A DNA stretch of 31,042 nucleotides, from NCBI GenBank assembly GCA_029555925.1, contig JAKPQU010000575.1, positions 1-31,042 on the forward strand, in the 5' to 3' direction. The stretch is from Bacillota bacterium (GTDB taxonomy: Bacteria; Eremiobacterota; SpSt-956; JAKJGF01). The position numbers were made by a program, and so were the translations under genes. Shown here one piece after another: positions 14,912-22,814 of the stretch (position 1 is its first letter; every line of letters begins with the position of its first letter). A model generated the notes under the pieces. It was not told the DNA's origin and did not search any database. It was given only the letters and a program-made list of their open reading frames with translations.

Positions 14912-16332
14912 ATTTCACTGATCAAAAGACTTGCCACCGTAGGTTCAATAGGAGAACCTCCATGATAAGCCTTTCTTATATATTCCGCTATCTCGTCCAT
15001 ATCTGTATTTTTTATTATATAACCTGTTGCTCCTGCTTTAAAAGACTGCAGTACTATTTCTTTTGTACTTTCCAGAGCCGTTAACATGATTATTTTTGCT
15101 TTCGGAGCAATTTTCAATATTTCTTTTGTTGCCGTTATGCCATCTACATCAGGCATACTTATATCCATTAATGTTATGTCAGGAAGAGTTGTTAAGTGTC
15201 TGAATTGTTCTATTGCATCTGCTCCGTTAACCGCTTCTCCGGATAATTCCATATCATCACTGAGGTCCATGTATATTTTCAACATTTTTCTTATGATTTT
15301 ATCATCTTCTACAAGAAAGATTTTAATTCTTTTCTTTTTTACTTTCTTTTCTTCTATAACAGGAGTTATAAATCTGTTATCTCCTGTAATCGGTATTTTT
15401 TCAGCGGGATAATAATCAAGTCTTTTAGTTTCTCTTGGTATTCCAAGTGTATCTGCAAGGCGTATCAGTTCTTTTTTCATCTCACTAACAGTGTTATATC
15501 TCATATCTATATCTCTTTGCAGCGATTTTATTACAATTCTTTCCATATCAGGAGATACGTCTCTGTTAAGTTCTCTTATGGGAGCAAATTTAAAAGGCGT
15601 TCCCGGAGGGGTTCCGGTAAGCAGATGATGTAATGTTGCTCCCATTGCATATATATCACTTCTTGGTTCTTCCCGTCCCGAATATTGTTCGGGAGGAGCA
15701 TAACCCGGTGTGCCGAGAGCTTTCTCTCCGCCAAGAGGTCTCAAGTGGACCATCTGGGCAAGGCCAAAATCTATAAGCATCAGTTTTTGATCACTTTTTC
15801 TGAGCATAATATTTGAAGGTTTTAAATCTCTATATATAATAGGAGGTGATTGATTATGAAGATAACTGAGAACATCGCATATTTCCAGTGCCCATGTCAT
15901 AACATCTTTTTCGGGAAGCCAGGGGATACCTTCCTGTTCCAGTACACTTTCCAGATCATCTCCTTCTATATAGTCCATAACCAGATAGTATTTACCATCT
16001 TCATAGAAATAATCTATAACACGGGGGAGGCTCGGATGTCTCAGGTTTGCCAGTAATTCCGCTTCTGCTTTGAAATTCTGTATGGTAGAGTCTCTGTCAC
16101 TGTCTGAATACATTTTTATAAGCAGTTCTTTTACGGCACAGGTACTGTTAAGTCTCGTATCTTTTGCCATATATACGCCTGACATACCGCCAACCTTGAG
16201 AGGAGAAATAACTTTATATCTCTGACCTACAAGCCTTTCCCTGGTCAGTCTTTTTTTTAATAGATCCCCGCAATTTTTACAGTATATGTCTGTTTCGTAA
16301 TTTGGACTGTTACATCCGGCACAGTTAATCAC
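14893..16332 (-). CDS. zinc-ribbon Ser/Thr kinase fused to a receiver domain
   Basis: 479 residues. Residues 4-21 are a zinc ribbon (CAGC, then CKNC). A Hanks-type kinase spans about 38-300: Gly loop VGGMSGVY, Lys of AVKEL, catalytic YRDLKPSN near 167, DFG, and APPEQY/SDIYAMG. After a basic linker comes a NarL-class receiver (about 334-455: FLVEDD, acceptor Asp388 in LMDISMPD, Thr of MLTAL, Lys of IIKNT) and a short tail where an HTH would normally be. The fusion joins Hanks-kinase and two-component signalling. No transmembrane segment is present. Cytoplasmic. The last six residues (Val to Ser) and TGA come from the array. Confidence 0.9.
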   Translation of the reverse strand: MINCAGCNSPNYETDIYCKNCGDLLKKRLTRERLVGQRYKVISPLKVGGMSGVYMAKDTRLNSTCAVKELLIKMYSDSDRDSTIQNFKAEAELLANLRHPSLPRVIDYFYEDGKYYLVMDYIEGDDLESVLEQEGIPWLPEKDVMTWALEICDVLSYLHNQSPPIIYRDLKPSNIMLRKSDQKLMLIDFGLAQMVHLRPLGGEKALGTPGYAPPEQYSGREEPRSDIYAMGATLHHLLTGTPPGTPFKFAPIRELNRDVSPDMERIVIKSLQRDIDMRYNTVSEMKKELIRLADTLGIPRETKRLDYYPAEKIPITGDNRFITPVIEEKKVKKKRIKIFLVEDDKIIRKMLKIYMDLSDDMELSGEAVNGADAIEQFRHLTTLPDITLMDISMPDVDGITATKEILKIAPKAKIIMLTALESTKEIVLQSFKAGATGYIIKNTDMDEIAEYIRKAYHGGSPIEPTVASLLISEIVKSES

Positions 16333-16347
16333 AGAAAACTCTCCTTT

Positions 16348-16542
16348 TTATAAAATTCTGTTATTTTCGTCCGGTAATATATTGATCAGGGCATTAATAC
16401 ACTTATCCAGAGATATCCTGAAATTCTTTATCGCTTCTTCTTCCGTATCACCTGTCCCTTTACAACCGGGAAAAGCCATGGAAAAAGCTTTCCATTTTTC
16501 TCCGGGATTATCCGGAGGACTGACAAATATATCAAATTGCAT
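16348..16542 (-). CDS. HicB-like small protein
   Basis: 64 residues with a HicB-type core: a beta strand at the start (MQFDIFVSPPD), a FPGCKGTGDTEEEAIKN turn-helix and a following helix (RISLDKCINAL). Related proteins are antitoxins that bind and neutralise HicA RNases. No HicA-like double-stranded RNA-binding protein is beside it, and it lacks a C-terminal DNA-binding extension, so it may be a solitary member with another role. It sits 15 bp upstream of the kinase-receiver gene in the same direction, hence probably co-transcribed. The array lies immediately upstream of its start. Confidence 0.7.
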   Translation of the reverse strand: MQFDIFVSPPDNPGEKWKAFSMAFPGCKGTGDTEEEAIKNFRISLDKCINALINILPDENNRIL

Positions 16543-16548
16543 AGAATC

Positions 16549-16675
16549 ATGACGCGTGACGCGTAACGCGTGACGCGTGAATGTATCAACCTTTCTGTGG
16601 TAATGTGTGATGCGTGATGCGTGATGTGTAAGGGTACACCCTTTTCACGACTCACTCCTTTTCACGACTCACTCC
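16549..16675 (-). repeat. composite heptamer element (minus polarity)
   Basis: On the minus strand, GTGAGTC and GTGAAAA units (with two-base insertions) follow the stalk-domain gene. Then come ATCACGC and CATCACG units, a unique 25-bp stretch, and CGTCACG/CGTTACG units up to the HicB-like gene. There are two reverse arms rather than one. Confidence 0.8.
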
Positions 16676-16681
16676 TTTTCC

Positions 16682-17107
16682 CTACTTTATTGTAAGGGTT
16701 TTTTTGTTATAATTCCATTTTATTTCTTTACCGAGAGCTTCCCCTATAAATGTTGCAGGGACAAATGTACGGCCTCCATATGTGAAAGGAGGTGTTTCAA
16801 GATAAACTGATTCTCCGTCAACAGTTGCTTTATTTTTACCTATCCATACCTGGCACCAGTGATCGTCTGTTTCAGCAGTTATTACACCTTCATCAGGTTC
16901 CCACTGTATGGTTACGTCTCCCATGGCACTTATCATGTCTCTCAAAGGTACACATACATTCCATTTTTCATCTGTTATACCTGTACTATAGAAGGTTTTT
17001 CCTGTTTTTGCCACTACTATTTTTATTTTTTCTTCTGCTCCGTAAAGACATGTAACTGTCAGAAGGTATAAGGAAAAAACATATAAGAAAACTTTATATT
17101 TAATCAT
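16682..17107 (-). CDS. secreted protein with copper amine oxidase N-terminal (stalk) domain
   Basis: 141 residues. The N-terminal 23 are a signal peptide (hydrophobic core FLYVFSLYLLTVTCLYG). The rest matches the copper amine oxidase N-domain repeat: VPLRDMISAMG, IQWEPDEGVITAE, YGGRTFVPATFIGEALG and IKWNYNKKTLTIK at the end. Such domains are non-catalytic and occur on secreted or cell-surface proteins, where they are thought to bind wall polymers. Here it stands alone. I start at ATG 17107, since the ten upstream codons lack a ribosome site and would displace the signal peptide. It lies between two arrays. Confidence 0.85.
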   Translation of the reverse strand: MIKYKVFLYVFSLYLLTVTCLYGAEEKIKIVVAKTGKTFYSTGITDEKWNVCVPLRDMISAMGDVTIQWEPDEGVITAETDDHWCQVWIGKNKATVDGESVYLETPPFTYGGRTFVPATFIGEALGKEIKWNYNKKTLTIK

Positions 17108-17203
17108 GTCCGATACCCCCGTTATTTCTGCCGTCACATTTCATAAGAAAATTATACCACAGTAAGTGAAATTTTTCACTATTCCTGTGAAAATGTCTTG
17201 GAA

Positions 17204-17304
17204 GCGTGACGGGTGGTTCGTAATGCGTGATGCGTATTTTATATACAGGGCCTTTAATAAAATGCCCCTGCTCACTTTTCACAACTCACGACTCACGACT
17301 CACT
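17204..17304 (-). repeat. composite heptamer element (minus polarity)
   Basis: On the minus strand: GTGAGTC, GTGAGTC, GTGAGTT, GTGAAAA, GTGAGCA, then a hairpin-like core CAGGGGC...GGCCCTG (17246-17270), TATAAAATACGC, then CATCACG and CATTACG units. The first unit ends the WD40-HEAT gene. Confidence 0.85.
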
Positions 17305-18657
17305 GCTTTTCCCTTCCAGCCTCTTTATAGCCTCTTTATATTCCTCTTCCGCCCATGACCAGGGTTTGTACGTATCATAATCTTCATCGCTATAAAAATA
17401 GCCTTCTTCTTTAGATTCTGCCTTCCATTTTTCCGGCTCATTCAGAAGAGCTCTTTTTATGTCATTCAGTGCTTCCTTTGCACCTGTATCGGCAAGGGCC
17501 TGTGCCGCTGAAATACGGATATAGGATTCTTTCCCTGACAGGAGTTTTATGAATTCTTTACAGGCTTTTTGCCTTACATATGCTTTGTCATCAAACTGTG
17601 TAAGAATACCCATGGCATTCACCTTTATATAATCTATATCTTCAGATGCACAGTCTGCAATCAGTCCTGCTTCTTTATCGGTAAATCCCTTCCTTTTTAA
17701 TCTCTTTATCAAATCTTTTTTTCTGAAGCCTTTATCCATTAAATCTTCCAGTTTTTTTGTCTTTTTTTCATCGAGCTTACCGCATTGATCCATGATTATC
17801 ATAATATCCATATTACTGAAGGATAAATTTTTAAGTTCTCTTCTGAAATCATTATCGACAAATTTTTTATTTTTTAAAGATTCCAGATATTTTATTTTTT
17901 CCTGTTCAGGGAGTTCATTTTTTAATTTATCCAGAGTTGCATCATCAATTGTAAACCATCCGATTGCGGAAGGCAGTCTCTGTATTGTATATTTATTAAT
18001 TTCTATAAAAGGCGGATCTATGAGACCATCTTCTACAAGGACGTCTATCCCAAGGTGTCCTGTCTTTAACAGAGCTTTTATATTATTATTTGATTCTCCG
18101 GCAAATAACATAGTGGTAAAATTTTTATCTTTAGGATTTAGACTCAAAATTTCTCTCACCTGTTTCTGGACTTTAGGTTTCTCTGCAGACATCTGAATAA
18201 CCATGTATATAACCAGTATGAGCAGTAGCACTGCAGGTATGAATAAAAGGACTTTTAACCTGTTGTATAACGTTTTTTCCGTTCTTGTTTCAGTCAAATA
18301 TTGAACACTGTCAGGAATAAACTCTTCTTTATGCTCGACGGTAATCCTGGGTTCTATAAAGACAGTTTCGGGAGCTTCTGCCGGTATGTGTTTTGTCTCT
18401 TTAGAGAAGAAATACTGCCAGTCTATCTCGAACATTTTTACAGTGCCATCCATCCCTGCAGAGATAATGTATCTGCCGTCTGAAGAAAATTTTATATCCC
18501 TTACTTCATCTTTATGTTCCTGTAAAATTTTCAGACAGTTACCGGTTTCTGTATTCCATAATCTTATGGTACTGTCTTTCCCTGCGGAAATTATAAAGAG
18601 TCCGTCAGGAGAAAAGGCTGCTTTAGTTATTCCTCTTGTCTTTTTCATCCATATCAA
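17293..18657 (-). CDS. WD40-transmembrane-HEAT protein, possibly the split 3' part of the upstream kinase
   Basis: 454 residues. The N-terminus has only two WD repeats (ITKAAFSPDGLFIISAGKD and VRDIKFSSDGRYIISAGMD), too few for a propeller. One membrane helix follows (about 136-158, LLFIPAVLLLILVIYMVI), then a helical region ending in HEAT-like repeats (IRISAAQALADTGAKEAL). The frame overlaps the end of the 1052-aa kinase by 35 bp. Candidate starts are TTG 18657 or ATG 18648, both with poor ribosome sites. Losing one A from the five-A run at 18641-18645 would fuse the two frames. Either they are translationally coupled or the gene is frameshifted. The terminal Ser-Ser-Glu-Ser is array-coded. 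Confidence 0.75.
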   Translation of the reverse strand: MIWMKKTRGITKAAFSPDGLFIISAGKDSTIRLWNTETGNCLKILQEHKDEVRDIKFSSDGRYIISAGMDGTVKMFEIDWQYFFSKETKHIPAEAPETVFIEPRITVEHKEEFIPDSVQYLTETRTEKTLYNRLKVLLFIPAVLLLILVIYMVIQMSAEKPKVQKQVREILSLNPKDKNFTTMLFAGESNNNIKALLKTGHLGIDVLVEDGLIDPPFIEINKYTIQRLPSAIGWFTIDDATLDKLKNELPEQEKIKYLESLKNKKFVDNDFRRELKNLSFSNMDIMIIMDQCGKLDEKKTKKLEDLMDKGFRKKDLIKRLKRKGFTDKEAGLIADCASEDIDYIKVNAMGILTQFDDKAYVRQKACKEFIKLLSGKESYIRISAAQALADTGAKEALNDIKRALLNEPEKWKAESKEEGYFYSDEDYDTYKPWSWAEEEYKEAIKRLEGKSSES

Positions 18658-21600
18658 CAGAGGTTATTCCAACACCATCTTCTTCGGAATAACTTTTCAG
18701 AAGCCATATACTTTTTATGCCGTCTCTTGTTCCTCCTGTGCCTGCTTTATGGATACAGTTCAGAACAAGACTGTCTTTCCCGTAACCCGGTATATTCTGT
18801 GCCTCTCTGAATATATTATATGCCCCGTGCCAGTCCCATTCTTTAAGATGTTTTTCCCCTTTTTCTATAAGTCCCTGAAATATTTCTTCATCTTTAAAGG
18901 TTTCTTCTACTGTTCTTGGTTTTACTATCAGATATTCTTTTTTGTAATAAGCTATGAAGGTTTTCTCACTTTTAAGAGGAACAGGTATGAATTTTACTGT
19001 TTTATCGGAACTGCCTGTAACTATGGAAGAGCCGTCATGTGAGAATTTTATGCCTGTTACAGCAAGGCTGTGTATTGAAAGGGTTCTTGCACATACTCCT
19101 TTATCCGTATCCCATATCTTTATGGTTCCGTCTCCGCTGCCTGATATACAGTAAAGTCCGGAAGGCGAAAAATCAACTGTCTCTATCTGAGAATTATGGC
19201 CTGTGAAGGTCATTACAGTCGATTCTTTTGCTATATCCCATATCTGTAATGTTTTATCTTCACTGCCTGACAGGATATATTTGCCGTCATGACTGAAAGA
19301 GAGACTTAATACAGCACCTTTATGGCCTGACATGGTTTTATATAACTGTCCTTCTCTGTTCCATAATTTAATTGTACCGTTCTGATTTCCTGTTGCTATA
19401 TAAGTGCCGTCAGGAGAAAATCTTGCACAGAATATAATGCCCTCTCCGTTATTTATATTTTTTATACACACCCCTGTCTCTGCTTCCCACAGGCCGAGTA
19501 TGCCGTCATTACCGGCTGAAGCTATTAATTTCCCGTCAGAAGAAATATCTACACTCCTTATTATTGTTTCACCTGTAAAGGTATCTGAAAGTTCTCCTTT
19601 CTCTATGTCCCATTTCCTTATTTTTCCGTCTCCATGGGCCGATATTATATATTTTTTACATGGTGATATACTTATGTCAAAAATTTCAAACTTCATATAA
19701 GAAGTGTCTTCATAGAATTTTTTTATAGTTTTTCCTGAAGTAATATCCCATAATTCTATAAGACTGTCAGTATTTGCGCTTAAAACCTGACTTTCTGTTA
19801 AAAAAGAGACTTTTTTAATTTTTCCTCCTGCTCCTTCAAAGGTCTTTATGTCACCCGGTTCAATCTTTAGAAGAGGTTTTTCTATTTCCATGATTTTTTC
19901 TTCGAAAGAGGGACGTGTAGGTGAAGGAAGAGAAAATTTTACTGTGTAGTCTCTGTAACTTTTTATTACTCTGGGCACATGAGGGGCAATGGTGAAAGCT
20001 TTTTTCAGATACCCTTCACATTCTTTTGTTTCGGGAGCAGTAAATGTAGGAACATATCTGTTTATTCCTGCAAGTAATTCTCCTTTGTAAAGATTTCCTT
20101 TGAGTGAATGTATGTCTTTTTTCAGGATTTCGTCAAGGTTTGACAGGGATTTTTTTAATTCTCCCGTACCTGTCAGGGCAACCGCCAGGTCTGCCTTTAA
20201 ATCAATATCATCTTCATACATATCCAGGACTCTACCGAATTCGTCACAGCTTCCCCGGTATTTACGCAGATGATAGAGAGAAGCACCGTAATTCCTTATG
20301 CCTTCTTTATTTTCTTTATCAAGGTCTACAGACATTTTAAATGCGTCCGAAGCTTCCCCGTATTTCATCAGATTAAAGAGAGCCACTCCCCTTATATTCC
20401 AGAACATGGCATTTGATTTTTCAAGTTCAAGGGCCTGTGAAATAAGAGAAAGGCTTTTCTGTGTATTCCCGTATTCCAGTTCATAGATTGCTTCGTAATA
20501 AAAGGGGAGAGGGTTTCCTGTATTTCCTTCCCTTACTGCTTTGAATCTGAGAAGAATATTTTCATAAGTGTCCAGATTATATTCAGAGAGGAGTATGATG
20601 AGATTTATATTTGCATAAATAGAATGGGGATCAAGTTTTATTGCTTCCTCAAACAGTTTTATTGCTTCCTCTTTTTTACCCAGGTCAAGATAGGAAAGAG
20701 CGCGGTTATTGAGATCTTCAGATTTAAGCTGTGCCTCCCCCGGCATTTTCCTTGCATAATCTTTTCCTGTTACTTCACTGTAAATCATAAGCAGTTCATC
20801 GAGTATTTCTTCGAAGAATTTATAACGATTTTCAGGTTTTTTTTCAAGACATTTTAATATGAGATTTTTTAGTTTTACAGGAATATCCTGCCTGTATTCT
20901 GCCGGGTCAGGCGGTGTATTAAATCGGTGCATCATCTGGTATGCAAGCAGCGGGTGTTCCGCGCTGTTATGATCTTTTATAAAAGGTCTTCTGCCGCACA
21001 GCATTTCAAATAACATGATACCGAAGGAATATATGTCTGCCCTTTTATCTGCTCTGTCTGCTTCAGTCCACTGTTCTGGTGCCATATAAGGAGGCGTACC
21101 CATTGCATAACCATGGGTCATAGTATGCCATTCATCCCGTGATATTTCAGAGGGGCATTCTATATTTTTCAGTGTCTCTCCCTTATCTATTTTATCTTTT
21201 GTTTTTACGAGACCGAAATCTGTAATTTTGGCTGTGCCGTCTTTCATTAAAAGGATATTATCCGGCTTGATGTCGCGGTGTACAAGCCCTTTTTTATGGG
21301 CATACCTGATGCCTTCGGAGAATTGAATGGCAATATCCAGTATTTCAGGTAAAGCTCTTACGGTATTTTTTTTCAGATACTCTGTAAGAGAGCCTCCGTC
21401 TGCATATTCTATAAAAATACCCGGTATGCCATGGAGATCTCTTACATAGTAAGCTGTGGCAATATTAGGATGTTTCCCCAGTTCAACCCATGTTTCTGCT
21501 TCTCTGATGAAACGTTTCTTATACTCCTCTTCTGAAAAGCCTGATATTGGCGATTTTACAACGAGTTTTATACCCCATTTAAGGTGTTCTATAACATATA

Positions 21601-21781
21601 TAACACCCATACCGCCATGCAGAATATGTTCTATCCTGTAAAGATTATCTACAATCTGACCTTTTGCCCATAAAGTCTCTGAAATATTTCTTTTCTCTGT
21701 TATTTTATTATCTGTTTTACTTTCAAAGAGTGTATCTGCTTCACTTTTGATTCTTTCATCAGGTGTTTTATATACGTCCAT
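18623..21781 (-). CDS. Ser/Thr kinase with TPR and WD40 repeats
   Basis: 1052 residues. A Hanks kinase spans about 49-335: Gly loop LHGGMGVIY, Lys of VVKSP, HRDIKPDNILL near 168, DFGLVKT near 187, GTPPYMAPEQW. TPR units follow from about 352 to 560 (first ALSYLDLGKKEEAIKLFEEA). Seven WD40 repeats occupy about 660-945 (for example VLSLSFSHDGKYILSGSEDK). A helical linker then leads to another WD-type strand, after which the frame stops just as a further repeat would begin. That repeat continues in the overlapping downstream frame. No membrane helix is in this part, but one lies in the downstream frame. Likely a scaffolded signalling kinase, with the propeller as sensor or docking surface. Confidence 0.88.
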   Translation of the reverse strand: MDVYKTPDERIKSEADTLFESKTDNKITEKRNISETLWAKGQIVDNLYRIEHILHGGMGVIYVIEHLKWGIKLVVKSPISGFSEEEYKKRFIREAETWVELGKHPNIATAYYVRDLHGIPGIFIEYADGGSLTEYLKKNTVRALPEILDIAIQFSEGIRYAHKKGLVHRDIKPDNILLMKDGTAKITDFGLVKTKDKIDKGETLKNIECPSEISRDEWHTMTHGYAMGTPPYMAPEQWTEADRADKRADIYSFGIMLFEMLCGRRPFIKDHNSAEHPLLAYQMMHRFNTPPDPAEYRQDIPVKLKNLILKCLEKKPENRYKFFEEILDELLMIYSEVTGKDYARKMPGEAQLKSEDLNNRALSYLDLGKKEEAIKLFEEAIKLDPHSIYANINLIILLSEYNLDTYENILLRFKAVREGNTGNPLPFYYEAIYELEYGNTQKSLSLISQALELEKSNAMFWNIRGVALFNLMKYGEASDAFKMSVDLDKENKEGIRNYGASLYHLRKYRGSCDEFGRVLDMYEDDIDLKADLAVALTGTGELKKSLSNLDEILKKDIHSLKGNLYKGELLAGINRYVPTFTAPETKECEGYLKKAFTIAPHVPRVIKSYRDYTVKFSLPSPTRPSFEEKIMEIEKPLLKIEPGDIKTFEGAGGKIKKVSFLTESQVLSANTDSLIELWDITSGKTIKKFYEDTSYMKFEIFDISISPCKKYIISAHGDGKIRKWDIEKGELSDTFTGETIIRSVDISSDGKLIASAGNDGILGLWEAETGVCIKNINNGEGIIFCARFSPDGTYIATGNQNGTIKLWNREGQLYKTMSGHKGAVLSLSFSHDGKYILSGSEDKTLQIWDIAKESTVMTFTGHNSQIETVDFSPSGLYCISGSGDGTIKIWDTDKGVCARTLSIHSLAVTGIKFSHDGSSIVTGSSDKTVKFIPVPLKSEKTFIAYYKKEYLIVKPRTVEETFKDEEIFQGLIEKGEKHLKEWDWHGAYNIFREAQNIPGYGKDSLVLNCIHKAGTGGTRDGIKSIWLLKSYSEEDGVGITSVDMDEKDKRNN

Positions 21782-21794
21782 AATAAACCTTCGT

Positions 21795-22036
21795 AGTGCT
21801 CAGCGAGCAGTGATCCGTGAACAGTGATCAGGATAAATTTTTATTTACTGACCTGAGCATAAGCAATTAATATTTCAATATGTTATAAACCAGGCTAGAT
21901 AAGGTTTTCTGACTATTCACTTCTCACTTCAGTAAATAGTTTAGCATAAAATGAGGTATAAGTGAAGTGTAATGCGTGAGTCGTGAAAAGTGAAGTTTAC
22001 GCATCACGCATTACGCATTACGATTCACGACTCACC
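21795..22036. repeat. two heptamer blocks upstream of the large kinase
   Basis: Block 21795-21830 has degenerate GTGCTCA, GCGAGCA, GTGATCC, GTGAACA and GTGATCA units on the plus strand. Block 21962-22036 has GTGAAGT, GTAATGC, GTGAGTC and GTGAAAA facing CATCACG, CATTACG and TTCACGACTCAC units. Its right end supplies the stop of the flavoprotein gene. Between them is AT-rich DNA that should contain the kinase promoter. Confidence 0.75.
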
Positions 22037-22686
22037 ATCTTCCCACCATTATAAGCATCTTTTAAAAATTCTTGATATTCTTCGTATTTTTCATCTACAA
22101 GGTCAGGAGAGATGTTTATTTTTGTAAACATGTGGCGGAGCTTTTCTTTACAAGCCTTTATCTGACCCGGCATAGCCAGAAAAGTTGCTATGACAGGTTT
22201 TATTATGACAGGATTTTTACAGGTCATGGAGGCAAAGATGTTCAGTGCTTCTATGGCAGGAATTGCGTCATGTTCCTTCGGATGTCCCAGTGTCAGAATG
22301 AAAAGAAATTTTTTCGTTTCAATGTCATACCTGGAAGTGTATATGAGCTTTTCGGGGGTCATTGCCACATGAAAGGTGGAACGAAATCTGTCCATAAGAA
22401 CCTTCAACTCACCGGGGATGTAATGATAATATACGGGAGCCGATATTATAATGGAGTTGCTTTCAAGAAATTTATCTCTGAAATAATTGAAATCATCATC
22501 TTTTATTGAACAATATCCCAGCAGGTTACAGCGAAGGCACCCCTTGCACGGTTTTATATGAAGATCCTTAAGATAGATTTTTTCGACAATTGCCCCCTCT
22601 GCTCCTTCTAGAGCTTTATCTGTGAGTATATCGGAATTTCCGCCCTTCCTTCTTGTTCCTGTAAGTGCAAGTATTTTTATATTCAT
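22018..22686 (-). CDS. NADPH-dependent FMN reductase/iron-sulfur flavoprotein family
   Basis: 222 residues with a flavodoxin-like fold: the phosphate-binding loop TGTRRKGGNSD at residues 9-19, CKGCLRCNLLGYC near 48-60 and SAPVYYHYIPGELKVLMDR near 84. The Cys spacing (C-x2-C-x2-C-x5-C) resembles iron-sulfur flavoproteins, which carry FMN and a 4Fe-4S cluster and pass electrons between ferredoxin-type donors and acceptors. It may instead be a plain quinone or FMN reductase. The start lacks a ribosome site but overlaps the stop of a 34-codon ORF as ATGA, so it may be translationally coupled. The last five residues (Val-Ser-Arg-Glu-Ser) and TAA are array-coded. Confidence 0.85.
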   Translation of the reverse strand: MNIKILALTGTRRKGGNSDILTDKALEGAEGAIVEKIYLKDLHIKPCKGCLRCNLLGYCSIKDDDFNYFRDKFLESNSIIISAPVYYHYIPGELKVLMDRFRSTFHVAMTPEKLIYTSRYDIETKKFLFILTLGHPKEHDAIPAIEALNIFASMTCKNPVIIKPVIATFLAMPGQIKACKEKLRHMFTKINISPDLVDEKYEEYQEFLKDAYNGGKMVSRES

Positions 22687-22787
22687 GGCAAATTAAATAA
22701 TTTACATAATTTTTTTACAATTTCGGCCTGAATTCCCGGGGATACTTCGCCTGCTTCCCGTCTGATTAATGAAGTTGTAATTGTCAT
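22683..22787 (-). CDS. small ORF coupled to the flavoprotein gene
   Basis: 34 residues, MTITTSLIRREAGEVSPGIQ then a Lys/Leu/Phe-rich helix ending in LFNLP. It fills the gap between the pdxA stop and the flavoprotein start, and its TGA overlaps the next ATG by the classic ATGA. The downstream gene has no ribosome site of its own, which supports this ORF being translated. Its own ribosome site is weak. I do not recognise it. Confidence 0.4.
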   Translation of the reverse strand: MTITTSLIRREAGEVSPGIQAEIVKKLCKLFNLP

Positions 22788-22814
22788 CTTTCATTACGGG
22801 TTCTACTGCAAGCT

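Noticed and set aside
16348..16542. Complete HicAB toxin-antitoxin module
   Set aside because: No HicA-like gene is adjacent on either strand. The neighbours are a kinase and a repeat array.
18386..19042. 218-codon frame on the plus strand across the kinase gene
   Set aside because: It lies antisense to well-supported WD40 coding sequence, with Cys/Phe/Ser-rich composition and no ribosome site.
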